The notes under the pieces were generated by a model. It had not been told where the DNA came from, did not search any database, and saw only the letters and a list, made by a program, of their open reading frames with translations. Made by a program: the position numbers and the translations under genes. Shown here one piece after another: positions 7,985 through 16,700 of a DNA stretch of 33,048 nucleotides. The DNA is from an uncultured OM182 clade bacterium (GTDB lineage: Bacteria > Pseudomonadota > Gammaproteobacteria > Pseudomonadales > Azotimanducaceae). The stretch spans positions 1 to 33,048 of the forward strand of contig CAJJAA010000026.1 in NCBI GenBank assembly GCA_905182025.1, written 5' to 3'. Position 1 is the first letter of the stretch; each line of letters begins with the position of its first letter.

Positions 7985-8347
7985 AGTTGTTACTCCTTAA
8001 CAGCTCATAATGAGCTCTGGGGTTTGGGCAATATTAAGCATTCATTGCCCGGTTAATTAGTCGGCGGCTATTGTAAGGAAACTAGTCTATTAAAGGAAAT
8101 CATTCGTATCAATAATAGCCAATAAATGCTGCGCTGCACCTTTTGTAAGAATCGCTTAGGAATTATGCACTTAGGTCAACCTTACCGGGTTAGATGTGCT
8201 ATTGACCGAGTAGGTATAAAACGGCAGAATACGCGCTCTTTAAGGCAGCTGCCTTTATTAGCTTCCCCCCGGGTTTTGACTTTTTGGGTGTAACACCTAG
8301 TCGATGTACTTGGGCCAACGATTTTACCATCACGAGCAGAGGAATTC
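7985..8347. promoter_or_regulatory. 363-bp divergent control region between ETF-QO and etfBA
   Basis: No ORF worth reporting lies here. Two inverted repeats are visible on the etfB side: a perfect 14-bp palindrome AAGGCAGCTGCCTT at 8242-8255, and GGTGTAACACC at 8287-8297. A weak sigma-70-like pair TTGACC (8202-8207) and CAGAAT (8225-8230), spaced by 17 bases, could serve etfB and would place the first palindrome in the early transcribed region. No known operator (for example FadR or PsrA) was recognised. Confidence 0.45.
8242..8255. promoter_or_regulatory. 14-bp perfect palindrome upstream of etfB
   Basis: AAGGCAGCTGCCTT lies about 90 bases before the etfB start. A symmetric site of this size in a divergent promoter region suggests a dimeric regulator, but I cannot name one. 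It could also form a weak hairpin in the etfB leader. Confidence 0.4.
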
Positions 8348-9097
8348 ATGAAAGTTCTAGTAACTGCCAAGCGTGTTGTCGATTACAACGTAAGTATACG
8401 TGTACTCAGCGATAATAGCGGCGTCGATCTAAACAATGTGAAAATGTCAGTCAATCCATTCGATGAGATTGCAATTGAAGAAGCTGTCCGTCTAAAAGAA
8501 GCAGGTACTGCGGAAGAAGTAGTTGTTGTTTCTGTAGGACCAACGGCGTGTCAGGAACAAATTCGTACGGCGCTTGCACTGGGTGCAGATCGTGGAATTT
8601 TGATCGAAACTGACGAAGAATTACAGCCTTTGGGAATTGCCAAGGTACTCAAAGCGGTTATCGACAAAGAAGCGCCGCAACTGGTTATTACGGGTAAGCA
8701 GGCGATTGATGGCGACAACAGCCAGACTGGTCAAATGCTCGCTGCGCTGACCGGTATGCCTCAAGCAACCTTCGCATCCAAAATCGATTTGAGCGAAACA
8801 GAGGCGACAGTCATTCGTGAAGTTGACGGTGGTCTTGAAACAATCACGGTAAAACTACCTGCCGTTGTAACAACCGACCTTCGATTAAACGAGCCTCGTT
8901 ACGCTTCATTGCCTAACATCATGAAAGCTAAGAAAAAGCCAATCGACATTATGACACCGGCTGATCTCGGTGTAGATGTTACGCCACGCGTTAAGACACT
9001 CAAGGTTAATCCTCCAGCGGAACGTCAGGCAGGTATTGTTGTAGAGTCTGTCGAACAACTGGTTGACAAACTAAAGAACGAAGCGAAGGTGATCTAA
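8348..9097 (+). CDS. etfB: Electron transfer flavoprotein beta subunit
   Basis: A 249-residue ETF beta subunit. With EtfA it forms the soluble ETF that accepts electrons from acyl-CoA dehydrogenases. Visible are the N-terminal [12 protein letters not shown] strand, the AMP-binding stretch [10 protein letters not shown] near 120-130, and the family signature around [20 protein letters not shown] near 180-200, which contains the loop that recognises partner dehydrogenases. ATG at 8348 has AGAGGA five to six bases upstream. Its stop TAA shares one base with the etfA start codon, so the two are translationally coupled. Likely partners in this window are the isovaleryl-CoA dehydrogenase and the ACAD pair. 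Confidence 0.97.
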   Translation: MKVLVTAKRVVDYNVSIRVLSDNSGVDLNNVKMSVNPFDEIAIEEAVRLKEAGTAEEVVVVSVGPTACQEQIRTALALGADRGILIETDEELQPLGIAKVLKAVIDKEAPQLVITGKQAIDGDNSQTGQMLAALTGMPQATFASKIDLSETEATVIREVDGGLETITVKLPAVVTTDLRLNEPRYASLPNIMKAKKKPIDIMTPADLGVDVTPRVKTLKVNPPAERQAGIVVESVEQLVDKLKNEAKVI

Positions 9098-10029
9098 TGA
9101 CTATTTTAGTAATTGCAGAACATGACAATAATACAGTAAAGCCAGCAACGTTGGTTAACGTTGCAGCAGCTCAGGCAATCGGTGGTGACATTGAAATGCT
9201 AGTTGCTGGTGGTAATTGCGCCGCTGCAGGTGAAGCTGCGTCGAAGATCGTGGGTGTTTCGAAGGTTATCGTTGCCGATAATGACGTCTATGCGCATCAG
9301 TTAGCTGAAAACATTGCAGACCTCATTGTTGAGCTGGGTACGGGTTACACACACATTATCGGTTCGACAACGGCATCCGGTAAAAACTTTATGCCTCGCG
9401 CTGCCGCATTGCTTGACGTTGCCCAGATCTCGGACATCAGCGGTGTTGTGAGTGAAGATACATTTGAACGGCCTATCTATGCAGGAAACGCCATAGCGAC
9501 GGTTCAGTCGTCCGATTCAATCAAGGTCATCACTGTTCGCGGTACAGCATTTGATGGTGTTGCCGCCGAAGGTGGTACTGCATCGATTGAAGCATGTGAC
9601 ATTGTTAAAGACAGCGGCTTGTCGACTTGGATTAAAGAAGACATTGTCGCTCTAGAACGTCCTGAGCTTACTGCTGCTAGCACAATCGTCTCTGGCGGTC
9701 GTGGTATGCAGAATGGCGAAAACTTCAAGTTGTTGGAATCCGTTGCCGACAAATTGGGTGCGGCAATTGGTGCATCTCGTGCAGCAGTTGATGCAGGATT
9801 TGTTCCTAACGACATGCAGGTGGGTCAAACGGGTAAGATCGTTGCGCCGGACCTGTATATTGCTGTTGGTATCAGTGGCGCCATTCAACACTTGGCTGGT
9901 ATGAAAGACAGTAAAGTCATTGTCGCTATCAATAAGGACGCAGATGCACCGATCTTCCAGGTTGCAGATTACGGACTGGTTGCTGATCTTTTCACAGCAG
10001 TACCTGAGTTCGACGAATTACTTGGCTAA
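9097..10029 (+). CDS. etfA: Electron transfer flavoprotein alpha subunit
   Basis: A 310-residue ETF alpha subunit with an N-terminal nucleotide-binding-like domain and a C-terminal FAD-binding domain. The latter shows VSGGRGM near 199, SRAAVDAG, QVGQTGK and the VGISGAIQHLAGM signature near 258-270, followed by KDADAPIFQVADYG. It carries the redox-active FAD of the heterodimer. The start overlaps the etfB stop by one base. A strong terminator follows, so etfBA forms a two-gene operon. Confidence 0.97.
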   Translation: MTILVIAEHDNNTVKPATLVNVAAAQAIGGDIEMLVAGGNCAAAGEAASKIVGVSKVIVADNDVYAHQLAENIADLIVELGTGYTHIIGSTTASGKNFMPRAAALLDVAQISDISGVVSEDTFERPIYAGNAIATVQSSDSIKVITVRGTAFDGVAAEGGTASIEACDIVKDSGLSTWIKEDIVALERPELTAASTIVSGGRGMQNGENFKLLESVADKLGAAIGASRAAVDAGFVPNDMQVGQTGKIVAPDLYIAVGISGAIQHLAGMKDSKVIVAINKDADAPIFQVADYGLVADLFTAVPEFDELLG

Positions 10030-10075
10030 CAGCAGCAAGATTCAACGCTGATCAATTACTGATCAAAGCAAATAG

Positions 10076-10102
10076 AAGGCGCCTTACGGGCGCCTTTTTT
10101 TT
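10076..10102 (+). terminator. Rho-independent terminator of etfBA
   Basis: AAGGCGCC pairs perfectly with GGCGCCTT around a 5-base loop and is followed by an unbroken T run. This is the clearest terminator in the window. Confidence 0.95.
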
Positions 10103-10325
10103 GTTCTCAGATAAGTATTCCATACCGACGGCTGTTGGCACTCATTAATTGATGTCGTGTTCATATTAGAATCAACCTAATAACGATGATGAAAAGTCGG
10201 GTAGAAGCCGACTAAGAGCGCAATATAGACTCGAACCAACGTTATTTAGTAGGCGACCAACTCATTATTTCTTGTTTGCGGGGTTTTGAGTGTAAGCTGA
10301 CCAAATTAGTAAGGGGGCGGCGCGT

Positions 10326-12425
10326 TTGGCAGATATTTTTCTAAGCTACTCAAGGGAGGATATCGATCGTGTTCGTCCGTTGGTGCTCGCGCTTGAAAAA
10401 GATGGTTTCTCTGTATGGTGGGATGGGACAATCTCTCCCGGAGAAAAGTTCGAAGAAACCATTGATCGTGAAATCCAAGTAGCTTCCAGCGTGCTCGTCG
10501 TATGGTCAGCAGTTTCGGTTGATTCCCAATGGGTCAAAAACGAAGCACTGGAAGGCATGGATCGTGACGTGCTAGTGCCCGTCATGATCGATTCTGTCAG
10601 GCTACCGGTCGCCTTTAAACAACATCAGGCTGCCGACTTTACCCGTTGGCCCGATAGTATCGAGCAGGATCAATATCAAGGCTTGGTCGACAAATTACAT
10701 CAATTAGTTAGAGGCGAGCGACGCGACGCGACACCGGTGATGGGAATCGCTGACCGAGCGACGCGCGGCCGTCAACGGTATCGGCGCAAGAGAGACATCG
10801 TGGTGCCGATGTTAGTTGGTATTGTGTTGTTGTTGACCGCTGTTCTGTTCATTAGTAATCAAGGCGCAGAGTCGACAAACGCAAAAACGCGTTTGACAAT
10901 CGATCGTTTTGAATTTGATGCTGAACAACAATCTGTTTTCTATGCCGACAGTATTACCCGAGAACTGCAGGTGAATTTCGCTGATGTGGCCGACCTTGAG
11001 CTTGTTCAAATAGGTAGCTTATGGGATCTCAACTTGTTGGATGTGCCGGAAGGTGTCACAAAGACGCAGGCAGATTATATATTGGGCGGTAGCGTTGCCG
11101 TTGTCGGTGATGATCTACAAGTGAACGCCCATCTAAGAGACGCGCCGACAGGTCGTTTAGTTTGGCAAACGCAGATAAATGAAAAAACATCAAATCTACT
11201 TGAGATTCAACGAGATATTCAAAAGAGTGTCTTGGGCAATTTGAATGTGGGAACTTCGGACCAAAACATAGCGGCATCGTTGGCGCCAGCGACGCTGAAC
11301 AAGCAAGCGTACCGCGATTATCTTATCGGTCAAGATCTACTCAGGAGCGGCGAAGATCAAAATCTTCGCGAAGCGATAGGGCGGTTCGAGTCAGCTTATT
11401 CTCGAGATGAAAACTTTATGCTAGCGGTCGCCTCAACTTGCCGAGCCTACATTGAACTGTTTAGAGCAACAAAAGCAGCAGAGGACTTCACTGCGGGTAA
11501 ACAACGATGCAAACAGGTTTTGGCCTCAGATCAGTCCAGTGCTGAAATGCGGTTGGCGCTTGCTGAGCTGTATCTAGCCAGCGGCGAAACGAATTCTGCC
11601 AAGTTGGAATATTTGGAAACCCTTAAACTCTCTCCCGGTAATCCGGACGCGAGTATTGGTTTAGCGTCTGTGTTGGTTGCGCAAGGCGACCTGCAGGGCG
11701 GGGAAGAGCTTTACCTAAAAAGTGTTAGACAGCACCCAACGTATTGGAAGGCCCAAAATTCTTTAGGTGCCTACTATTTTCGCCAAGGCATGTATCACCG
11801 AGCGATAGAAAGTTGGACCCGGGTCACAGAACTTACCGCTTCCAGTGCTGCTGCATTCAGTAATCTTGGTGCTGCAAGGCTTTTTGCCGGAAACTTCGAG
11901 GACGCATTGCTAGCATTGCGTCGGTCGATCGAGCTTGATAGTAATTCAGGCGCTCTAGCTAATTTGGGTAGTACGTTGTACTACCTTGGACGGTTTGAAG
12001 AAGCGCTGCAGTACTATAAGGCGGCAATTGAGATAGATACTAGCGATCATCGGTTATGGGGCAACCTTGGTGACAACCTCAGGTTCCTTGAGGGGCGTGA
12101 TGAAGAGGCGACGCAGGCCTATACCGAATCGGTTAGATTAGCCGAAGCCATTATCGAGATAAACCCTGATGACGCTTATACACTGTCGCGGTTAGCGGTT
12201 TATTATGCTGCTATAAATAGGGTAACTTTAGCTAACGAAGTGATTAAGCGGGCAGAAATACTTGCGGAGTTTGATTTAAATGTGTTGTATGATCTTGCAG
12301 TTGCCTCAGTATTGTTAGGTAATAATGAGGCGGCGCAGGAGTATGTTAGTCGTGCATTATATGCAGGTTATCCTGCTGTACTAATTAAGTCTGACCCTCA
12401 ACTTATTAGCTCAAAGGTAAAATAA
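10326..12425 (+). CDS. Membrane-anchored TIR domain protein with TPR repeats
   Basis: A 699-residue protein in four parts. Residues 1-130 are a TIR domain (DIFLSYSRED start, SVWWD, then WVKNEAL with Glu73 at the place of the catalytic Glu of TIR NADases). A basic stretch (148-156) precedes one membrane segment at 158-177, so TIR should be cytoplasmic and the rest periplasmic. Residues about 190-310 resemble the TolB-like domain often placed between such anchors and TPRs. From about 330 to the end are TPR-like repeats, clearest at 470-620 (ALANLGSTLYYLGRFEEALQ type). TTG at 10326 is supported by AAGGGGG upstream. Comparable proteins are usually read as signalling or scaffold proteins; function, ligand and NADase activity are not shown. 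A small secreted ORF follows after two bases. Confidence 0.82.
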   Translation: MADIFLSYSREDIDRVRPLVLALEKDGFSVWWDGTISPGEKFEETIDREIQVASSVLVVWSAVSVDSQWVKNEALEGMDRDVLVPVMIDSVRLPVAFKQHQAADFTRWPDSIEQDQYQGLVDKLHQLVRGERRDATPVMGIADRATRGRQRYRRKRDIVVPMLVGIVLLLTAVLFISNQGAESTNAKTRLTIDRFEFDAEQQSVFYADSITRELQVNFADVADLELVQIGSLWDLNLLDVPEGVTKTQADYILGGSVAVVGDDLQVNAHLRDAPTGRLVWQTQINEKTSNLLEIQRDIQKSVLGNLNVGTSDQNIAASLAPATLNKQAYRDYLIGQDLLRSGEDQNLREAIGRFESAYSRDENFMLAVASTCRAYIELFRATKAAEDFTAGKQRCKQVLASDQSSAEMRLALAELYLASGETNSAKLEYLETLKLSPGNPDASIGLASVLVAQGDLQGGEELYLKSVRQHPTYWKAQNSLGAYYFRQGMYHRAIESWTRVTELTASSAAAFSNLGAARLFAGNFEDALLALRRSIELDSNSGALANLGSTLYYLGRFEEALQYYKAAIEIDTSDHRLWGNLGDNLRFLEGRDEEATQAYTESVRLAEAIIEINPDDAYTLSRLAVYYAAINRVTLANEVIKRAEILAEFDLNVLYDLAVASVLLGNNEAAQEYVSRALYAGYPAVLIKSDPQLISSKVK

Positions 12426-12427
12426 TA

Positions 12428-12580
12428 ATGAATAAAAAAATATCTCGCAGCATCGTTTTTTTAGCTTTCACATTTATTTCATCGTTAGTTTTTGCGGATG
12501 GGCCGCTGACAATTCAAACGTCGGCCGACGGTTGTCCAACCGGTGTTACCAGTGACGGTAGTTGTCGGCGGGCGGGTTAG
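12428..12580 (+). CDS. Short secreted Cys-containing protein (50 aa), likely truncated
   Basis: A 50-codon frame with a clear Sec signal peptide: a Lys-rich start, a hydrophobic run and a VFA cleavage site near residue 23. The mature part has two Cys (CPTGVTSDGSC), then breaks off in a basic tail. It starts two bases after the TIR-TPR stop with no separate promoter room, so the two are cotranscribed. I do not recognise a family. It may be a real mini-protein, but the reading frame seems to continue in other frames, so it is more likely the 5' part of a frameshifted gene. Confidence 0.5.
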   Translation: MNKKISRSIVFLAFTFISSLVFADGPLTIQTSADGCPTGVTSDGSCRRAG

Positions 12581-12830
12581 CACTGGACGGTGCGGCCTGC
12601 CGAGATACTGGCGCGCAGTTGTACGTTGGGTATCAACAGGTAATGATATCGTAGCAGATTTCCGAAGAAGTACGCGGACGCTGCCGGGCGACTCGAAGGG
12701 GGTGTACTCGCAAGATGGTCCTGCCGGCTATCCATGTGTTCTGCAGCTGGTGCCAGCGGCGACGACTATTGAATACGATGTGTTACTCGAAGGATGCCCC
12801 CCTCTCGATCCTACCATTATCATCCGATAG
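12567..12830 (+). pseudogene. Possible frameshifted continuation of the secreted ORF
   Basis: After the stop at 12578-12580 the second frame reads AGGLALDGAACRDTGAQLYVGYQQ (about 12573-12644), which looks coding, and a third frame then continues to a stop at 12828-12830 with GYPCVLQLVPAATTIEYD and a further Cys. Joined by two shifts of minus one base, the three pieces give a secreted Cys-containing protein of about 130 residues. Two shifts near G runs could be decay or sequencing error. The part in the third frame also extends left to 12543, but there it is Arg-rich and less protein-like. No family is recognised. Confidence 0.35.
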
Positions 12831-12987
12831 TCGACGAGCGATCAGTTAGTTTTTGATTATCAGACCTTGGAAATGGATTTCCTTGGTTTGATATATCGCC
12901 CAACCTGTTGAGCGATGCCATGTCTGTTATACCTCAATGGCTCTCTCGCGCCGATCAATGCATCTCTGTACTTTATACTTGCAGGGT

Positions 12988-13731
12988 CTAGTCTTTCTTG
13001 CGTCCGCGGGGATACATAATATAAACCGGTTTCGATTCTTTGATCTTCAACCAAGTTTCGCCACTTTCTGCGGTGAGAAAAAGATGCATGACCTCATCTG
13101 CAACATGATCTGGCGTCATAAACTGAGCGTCACCGCCACGTTGGTCGTTAGGAATAATGCCTGTATCGATAGCGCCAGGACAAATCGCATTGATTCGTAA
13201 TCCCTGCTCGCCAAGCTCAGATTTTAAACTTCTTACTAATCCCGTAATGGCGTGTTTGGACATACTATATAAGGGGTCTATTTCATAGGGAACCACACCC
13301 GCTAAGGAACCTGTAACGACGATACTCCCGCCGGGACGCATCAAGGGTAATAAATGATGCAAACCCAAAACAACACCATCGACGTTCACGCCCATCATCT
13401 TTTGGTATCTTGCTATCTGCATCGAGCCAAATCGATAGTCGGCAAGAGGGGCTTCGGGTGGTGCGCTTTGGATACCGGCATTTAAGTGTAAATAGTCAAT
13501 GCCACTGTGAGACGTTTTGAGCCAGGCCGCGAGTGTTGCCCATGAATCCGTGTTGCTTACGTCACAATGTTGGTAGGTGCCGCCACTTTGCTCAACCACC
13601 GCGCGGCCACGCGAGTCATCGATATCCAGACCAATCGCGTCGGCACCTTGTTTGGCGGCAAGTTTAACCACGCTCGCACCAATACCAGATGCAGCGCCAC
13701 TGACGACGACGACTTTTCCTTTAAGTTGCAT
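12988..13731 (-). CDS. Short-chain dehydrogenase/reductase (SDR)
   Basis: A 247-residue classical SDR, an NAD(P)-dependent oxidoreductase of the cytoplasm. It has the cofactor motif SGAASGIG (11-18), an acidic D36/D38 region that suggests NAD preference, NAG (84-86), and the catalytic Ser142, Tyr155 and Lys159 (YSMSK). The start is moved to 13731 because GGGAGG lies five bases upstream, while the longer frame from 13770 has no such site. The C-terminus (WLKIKESKPVYIMYPRGRKKD region) is unlike the usual DGG ending of 3-oxoacyl reductases, so the substrate is open. It is divergent from the amidohydrolase, sharing a spacer of 212 bases. Confidence 0.88.
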   Translation of the reverse strand: MQLKGKVVVVSGAASGIGASVVKLAAKQGADAIGLDIDDSRGRAVVEQSGGTYQHCDVSNTDSWATLAAWLKTSHSGIDYLHLNAGIQSAPPEAPLADYRFGSMQIARYQKMMGVNVDGVVLGLHHLLPLMRPGGSIVVTGSLAGVVPYEIDPLYSMSKHAITGLVRSLKSELGEQGLRINAICPGAIDTGIIPNDQRGGDAQFMTPDHVADEVMHLFLTAESGETWLKIKESKPVYIMYPRGRKKD

Positions 13732-13943
13732 AAACACCTCCCTTGTCGATAGATGCTGGTCAGTAAGCATCTTTTACTTCAGAAAGTCGATGGTCTAAAA
13801 AGGCACCCATTTCCATTGATGGCGGATTTTACTTGTACTGTGTCATTTCTCACCCAATTCGTCCCTATGCTTGCGCTGCGCCTTGTAGCTCGATAACTTA
13901 GTCTGAATGCATCGCATCTAATTCACGCTGAGGAAAGTTAGCC

Positions 13944-15608
13944 TTGAGTATTATCATTTACCAAGCAAAGAAAATTATCACCATGAATCCCTCTAACCCC
14001 GAGGGAACCCATGTTGCTGTCAGGGATGGTTTGATCCTGGGTGTCGGTTTTCTGGCCGAGTTGGTGGGCTGGGGAGAATATAGCTTAGACACCAGTTTTG
14101 CCGATCATATAATCGTGCCAGGCTTCGTTGAAGCCCATGCGCATGTGATGGCGGGAGGCATGATGTTACTGCCTTATATGGGCTATTTTGAGAGAAAGCT
14201 TCCTAACGGCGAAACGGCGCCAGGCATCAAAAGTTACGATGAGTTAGTAAAGGCGCTGAAATCAATTGCGGCGGACCTCAGTGACCCCGATGAACCTTTG
14301 GTTGCCGTTGGTTTCGATCCTATCTACTTCCCGGATCAGCCGCGATTGTCTCGGCACGACCTCGATAAGGTCTCATCAACCCGTCCCATCTACCTACATC
14401 ATGCCAGCGGTCACCTTGCGACGGTAAACACGGCCATGCTTGAAACTAATGGTGTTACCAAAGATATGAAAGTTGAAGGGCTTGGTCGACAGGCGGACGG
14501 TGAGCTCGACGGTGAACTGCGTGAACCTGCTGCGATGGCTTGTTGTAAAACCGGCAACCGTATTGTGCAACGTATAAATCAGACCGAGCAAGCATTGAGA
14601 GACTTTGGCGCGCTTGCTTGTAATGCCGGTATCACGACTTGTACTGATCTCGGTGGCGCTTCAATACTCGCTCCGCAGCTGCTCGATATGTGGCAGGAAG
14701 TTACCGCTGAAGCCAGTTTCCCGTTGCGTGTTGCACAGTATAATGTGCCCGCGATGCCGGGTGCAGCAGCGGCATTTGATGAAGTTGCCGATCAATTTGT
14801 TGCGCTACGAAAACAAGAAAGTGAGAAGTTACGCTTTCCTGGCATCAAGTTTATTCTTGATGGCTCCATTCAGGGCTTTAGCGCATTGATAGATGAGCCC
14901 GGCTATTACTCCGGCGAGGATCATGGCCAGTTGTTGACAGTGCCCGAACAGTTCGCCGATTGGTTGCGGCCATTTCACCGTGCCAGCATTAATGTTCACA
15001 TGCATTGTAATGGCAATCTGACCCAACAGTTGGCAATCGACACTGTCGAGAAAATTCTCCGAGAAGATCCATGGTTAGACCATCGCCATACCATTACCCA
15101 TGCTCAACTAACGACGCAGGCGCAGTTGCGCAAAATGGCGACATTGGGTCTGTGCGCTAACTTTTTCACCAATCACCTCTGGTACTGGGGCGATCAACAC
15201 TATGACATTACGGTTGGCCCTGAACGTGCGAACTCTTTGGAACCCTGTGCGTCTGCTTTGCGTGAAGGTGTGAGTTTTTCAATCCACTCCGATGCGGGCG
15301 TGACGCCTTTAGGTTCGTTGCATACCATGTGGTGTGCTGTGAATCGATTAACCCCCAGTGGCCGTATTTTAGGGGAGATCGAGAAAATCAGCCCTTATGA
15401 GGCATTGAAAGCCGTCACAATTTCCGGCGCCTATCAGCTGCATCTCGATGACGAAATTGGCTCGCTCGAAGCGGGTAAGAAGGCTGACTTCGCAGTGCTG
15501 CAAGAAGACCCACTGTCGATCGATCCGATGAATATTAGAGATATTGAGGTTTGGGGTACTGTCCTTGCCGGTACGAAACATCCGGCGGCGGGTCAGTCGA
15601 GTCGATGA
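13944..15608 (+). CDS. Metal-dependent amidohydrolase (YtcJ-like, Amidohydro_3)
   Basis: A 554-residue amidohydrolase of the YtcJ-like type. These TIM-barrel enzymes hydrolyse C-N or related bonds with one or two bound metals. Metal ligands fit His65 and His67 (EAHAH), His residues in NVHMHCNGN near 352 and HTITHAQ near 388, and the Asp in SIHSDAG near 449. No signal peptide is seen. The TTG start at 13944 has GAGGAAA about eight bases upstream. The stop overlaps the start of a G3E GTPase by four bases (ATGA), so the two are translationally coupled. Substrate unknown: members act on amides, formamides and cyclic ureas. The position next to aldehyde and acyl-CoA dehydrogenase genes suggests a catabolic role, which is inference. 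Confidence 0.87.
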   Translation: MSIIIYQAKKIITMNPSNPEGTHVAVRDGLILGVGFLAELVGWGEYSLDTSFADHIIVPGFVEAHAHVMAGGMMLLPYMGYFERKLPNGETAPGIKSYDELVKALKSIAADLSDPDEPLVAVGFDPIYFPDQPRLSRHDLDKVSSTRPIYLHHASGHLATVNTAMLETNGVTKDMKVEGLGRQADGELDGELREPAAMACCKTGNRIVQRINQTEQALRDFGALACNAGITTCTDLGGASILAPQLLDMWQEVTAEASFPLRVAQYNVPAMPGAAAAFDEVADQFVALRKQESEKLRFPGIKFILDGSIQGFSALIDEPGYYSGEDHGQLLTVPEQFADWLRPFHRASINVHMHCNGNLTQQLAIDTVEKILREDPWLDHRHTITHAQLTTQAQLRKMATLGLCANFFTNHLWYWGDQHYDITVGPERANSLEPCASALREGVSFSIHSDAGVTPLGSLHTMWCAVNRLTPSGRILGEIEKISPYEALKAVTISGAYQLHLDDEIGSLEAGKKADFAVLQEDPLSIDPMNIRDIEVWGTVLAGTKHPAAGQSSR

Positions 15609-16582
15609 TAGGGTTTACGGTACTAGGGGGTTATCTGGGTGTAGGCAAGACCACCTTGTTGAACAATATACTAAGGGATAATGGCCTTCGAAATACCCTG
15701 CCCGGTGAAGGATATGGCAAGTCTCGTCGCATAGCGTTGCTCATTAATGACTTTGGCGATATCAACATTGATGCCAAGTTAATCGAGTCACAAACGGACA
15801 ATCAGATTAATCTAGCCAATGGCTGCGTTTGCTGCACGCTCACAGATGGCTTCACCAATGCGGTCGAAACCCTGCTAGAAGCATCACCTAAGCCTGATCA
15901 CATCATTGTTGAAGCCAGCGGTGTCGCTGATGTCAATAATTTGTCCCAGTATGGCCATAGTGAAGAGCTGAAACTCGCGAGTATTATCGTCGTTGCCGAC
16001 GCGGAGACAGTTCGACGCAAAGCCAGTGACAAGTACGTCGCTAAAACCATTCAGCGACAACTTAAAGCCGCAGATCTGATATTGCTGAACAAGGTCGATT
16101 TAATCGAAACAAGCGAAGCCGCCGATTTAGGCGCATGGCTCAATGAGTTGACGGCAGGGGTGCCGGTTGCATCCTGCGTCAAATGTGACGTGCCAATGTC
16201 GTTGATTTTTGACCTTGAATCCCACGGTAACAATATCAGTGATGAAGCGCATGCGCATGAGCAATACAGCAGTTGGAGTTTTTCGACGACCAAAACGGGC
16301 ACGCGGGCTGCACTCGAAACCTTTATGCAGGGGCTTGGCTCAGATGTTTTGCGTTGCAAAGGCGTCATTGTTGATGACGTGGGCAATCGATTAACGCTTC
16401 AGGTGGTTGGCAGCCGCAAAGAGATTGAGCTGCAGGCCAGCGAGGCTACAACAAATAGCGCAGCTGACAAGGCTGTCGACAGGGCGATCGGCATTGAGTT
16501 GGTCGCGATTGGCATGTCGAACGCATTCGATACTGCCAAGCTCGATTCGATGGTAAAAAGTTTGTTCGGTGACGCCGATTAA
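15605..16582 (+). CDS. CobW/COG0523-type G3E GTPase, likely metallochaperone
   Basis: A 325-residue G3E GTPase. Walker A is GGYLGVGKTT (8-17), the metal-binding motif GCVCC (73-77) is intact, and the guanine-specificity motif NKVD stands at 162-165. A small His-containing stretch (EAHAHEQ) lies near 220. The last part corresponds to the CobW C-terminal domain, but is shorter than in the His-rich zinc chaperones. The family delivers or inserts zinc, cobalt or related metals into client proteins in the cytoplasm. ATG at 15605 overlaps the amidohydrolase stop; an upstream in-frame start at 15551 would overlap by 58 bases and is not favoured. The coupling makes the amidohydrolase the obvious client candidate. 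Confidence 0.9.
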   Translation: MIGFTVLGGYLGVGKTTLLNNILRDNGLRNTLPGEGYGKSRRIALLINDFGDINIDAKLIESQTDNQINLANGCVCCTLTDGFTNAVETLLEASPKPDHIIVEASGVADVNNLSQYGHSEELKLASIIVVADAETVRRKASDKYVAKTIQRQLKAADLILLNKVDLIETSEAADLGAWLNELTAGVPVASCVKCDVPMSLIFDLESHGNNISDEAHAHEQYSSWSFSTTKTGTRAALETFMQGLGSDVLRCKGVIVDDVGNRLTLQVVGSRKEIELQASEATTNSAADKAVDRAIGIELVAIGMSNAFDTAKLDSMVKSLFGDAD

Positions 16583-16700
16583 GGAACCCCCGATAAGGTA
16601 AATGGGCCATTGAAACACCCCTGATCATAGCGAAGCTTAGCCATAGCGATTTGTGCTGGGTTTGCCTATGATGTCAGCTTTACTTTTTGGGGAAATGACG

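Noticed and set aside
10326..12830. Reading the TIR-TPR pair as a known anti-phage system such as Thoeris or CBASS
   Set aside because: No ThsA-like effector, nucleotide cyclase or other defence gene is adjacent, and the TIR protein has a membrane anchor and periplasmic TPRs instead.
12869..12882. GGAAATGGATTTCC as a terminator after the TIR operon
   Set aside because: The stem of five pairs has no T run, so it is not supported.
12860..13054. 64-codon minus-strand ORF overlapping the end of the SDR
   Set aside because: Overlaps the SDR 3' end in another frame and shows no recognisable domain.
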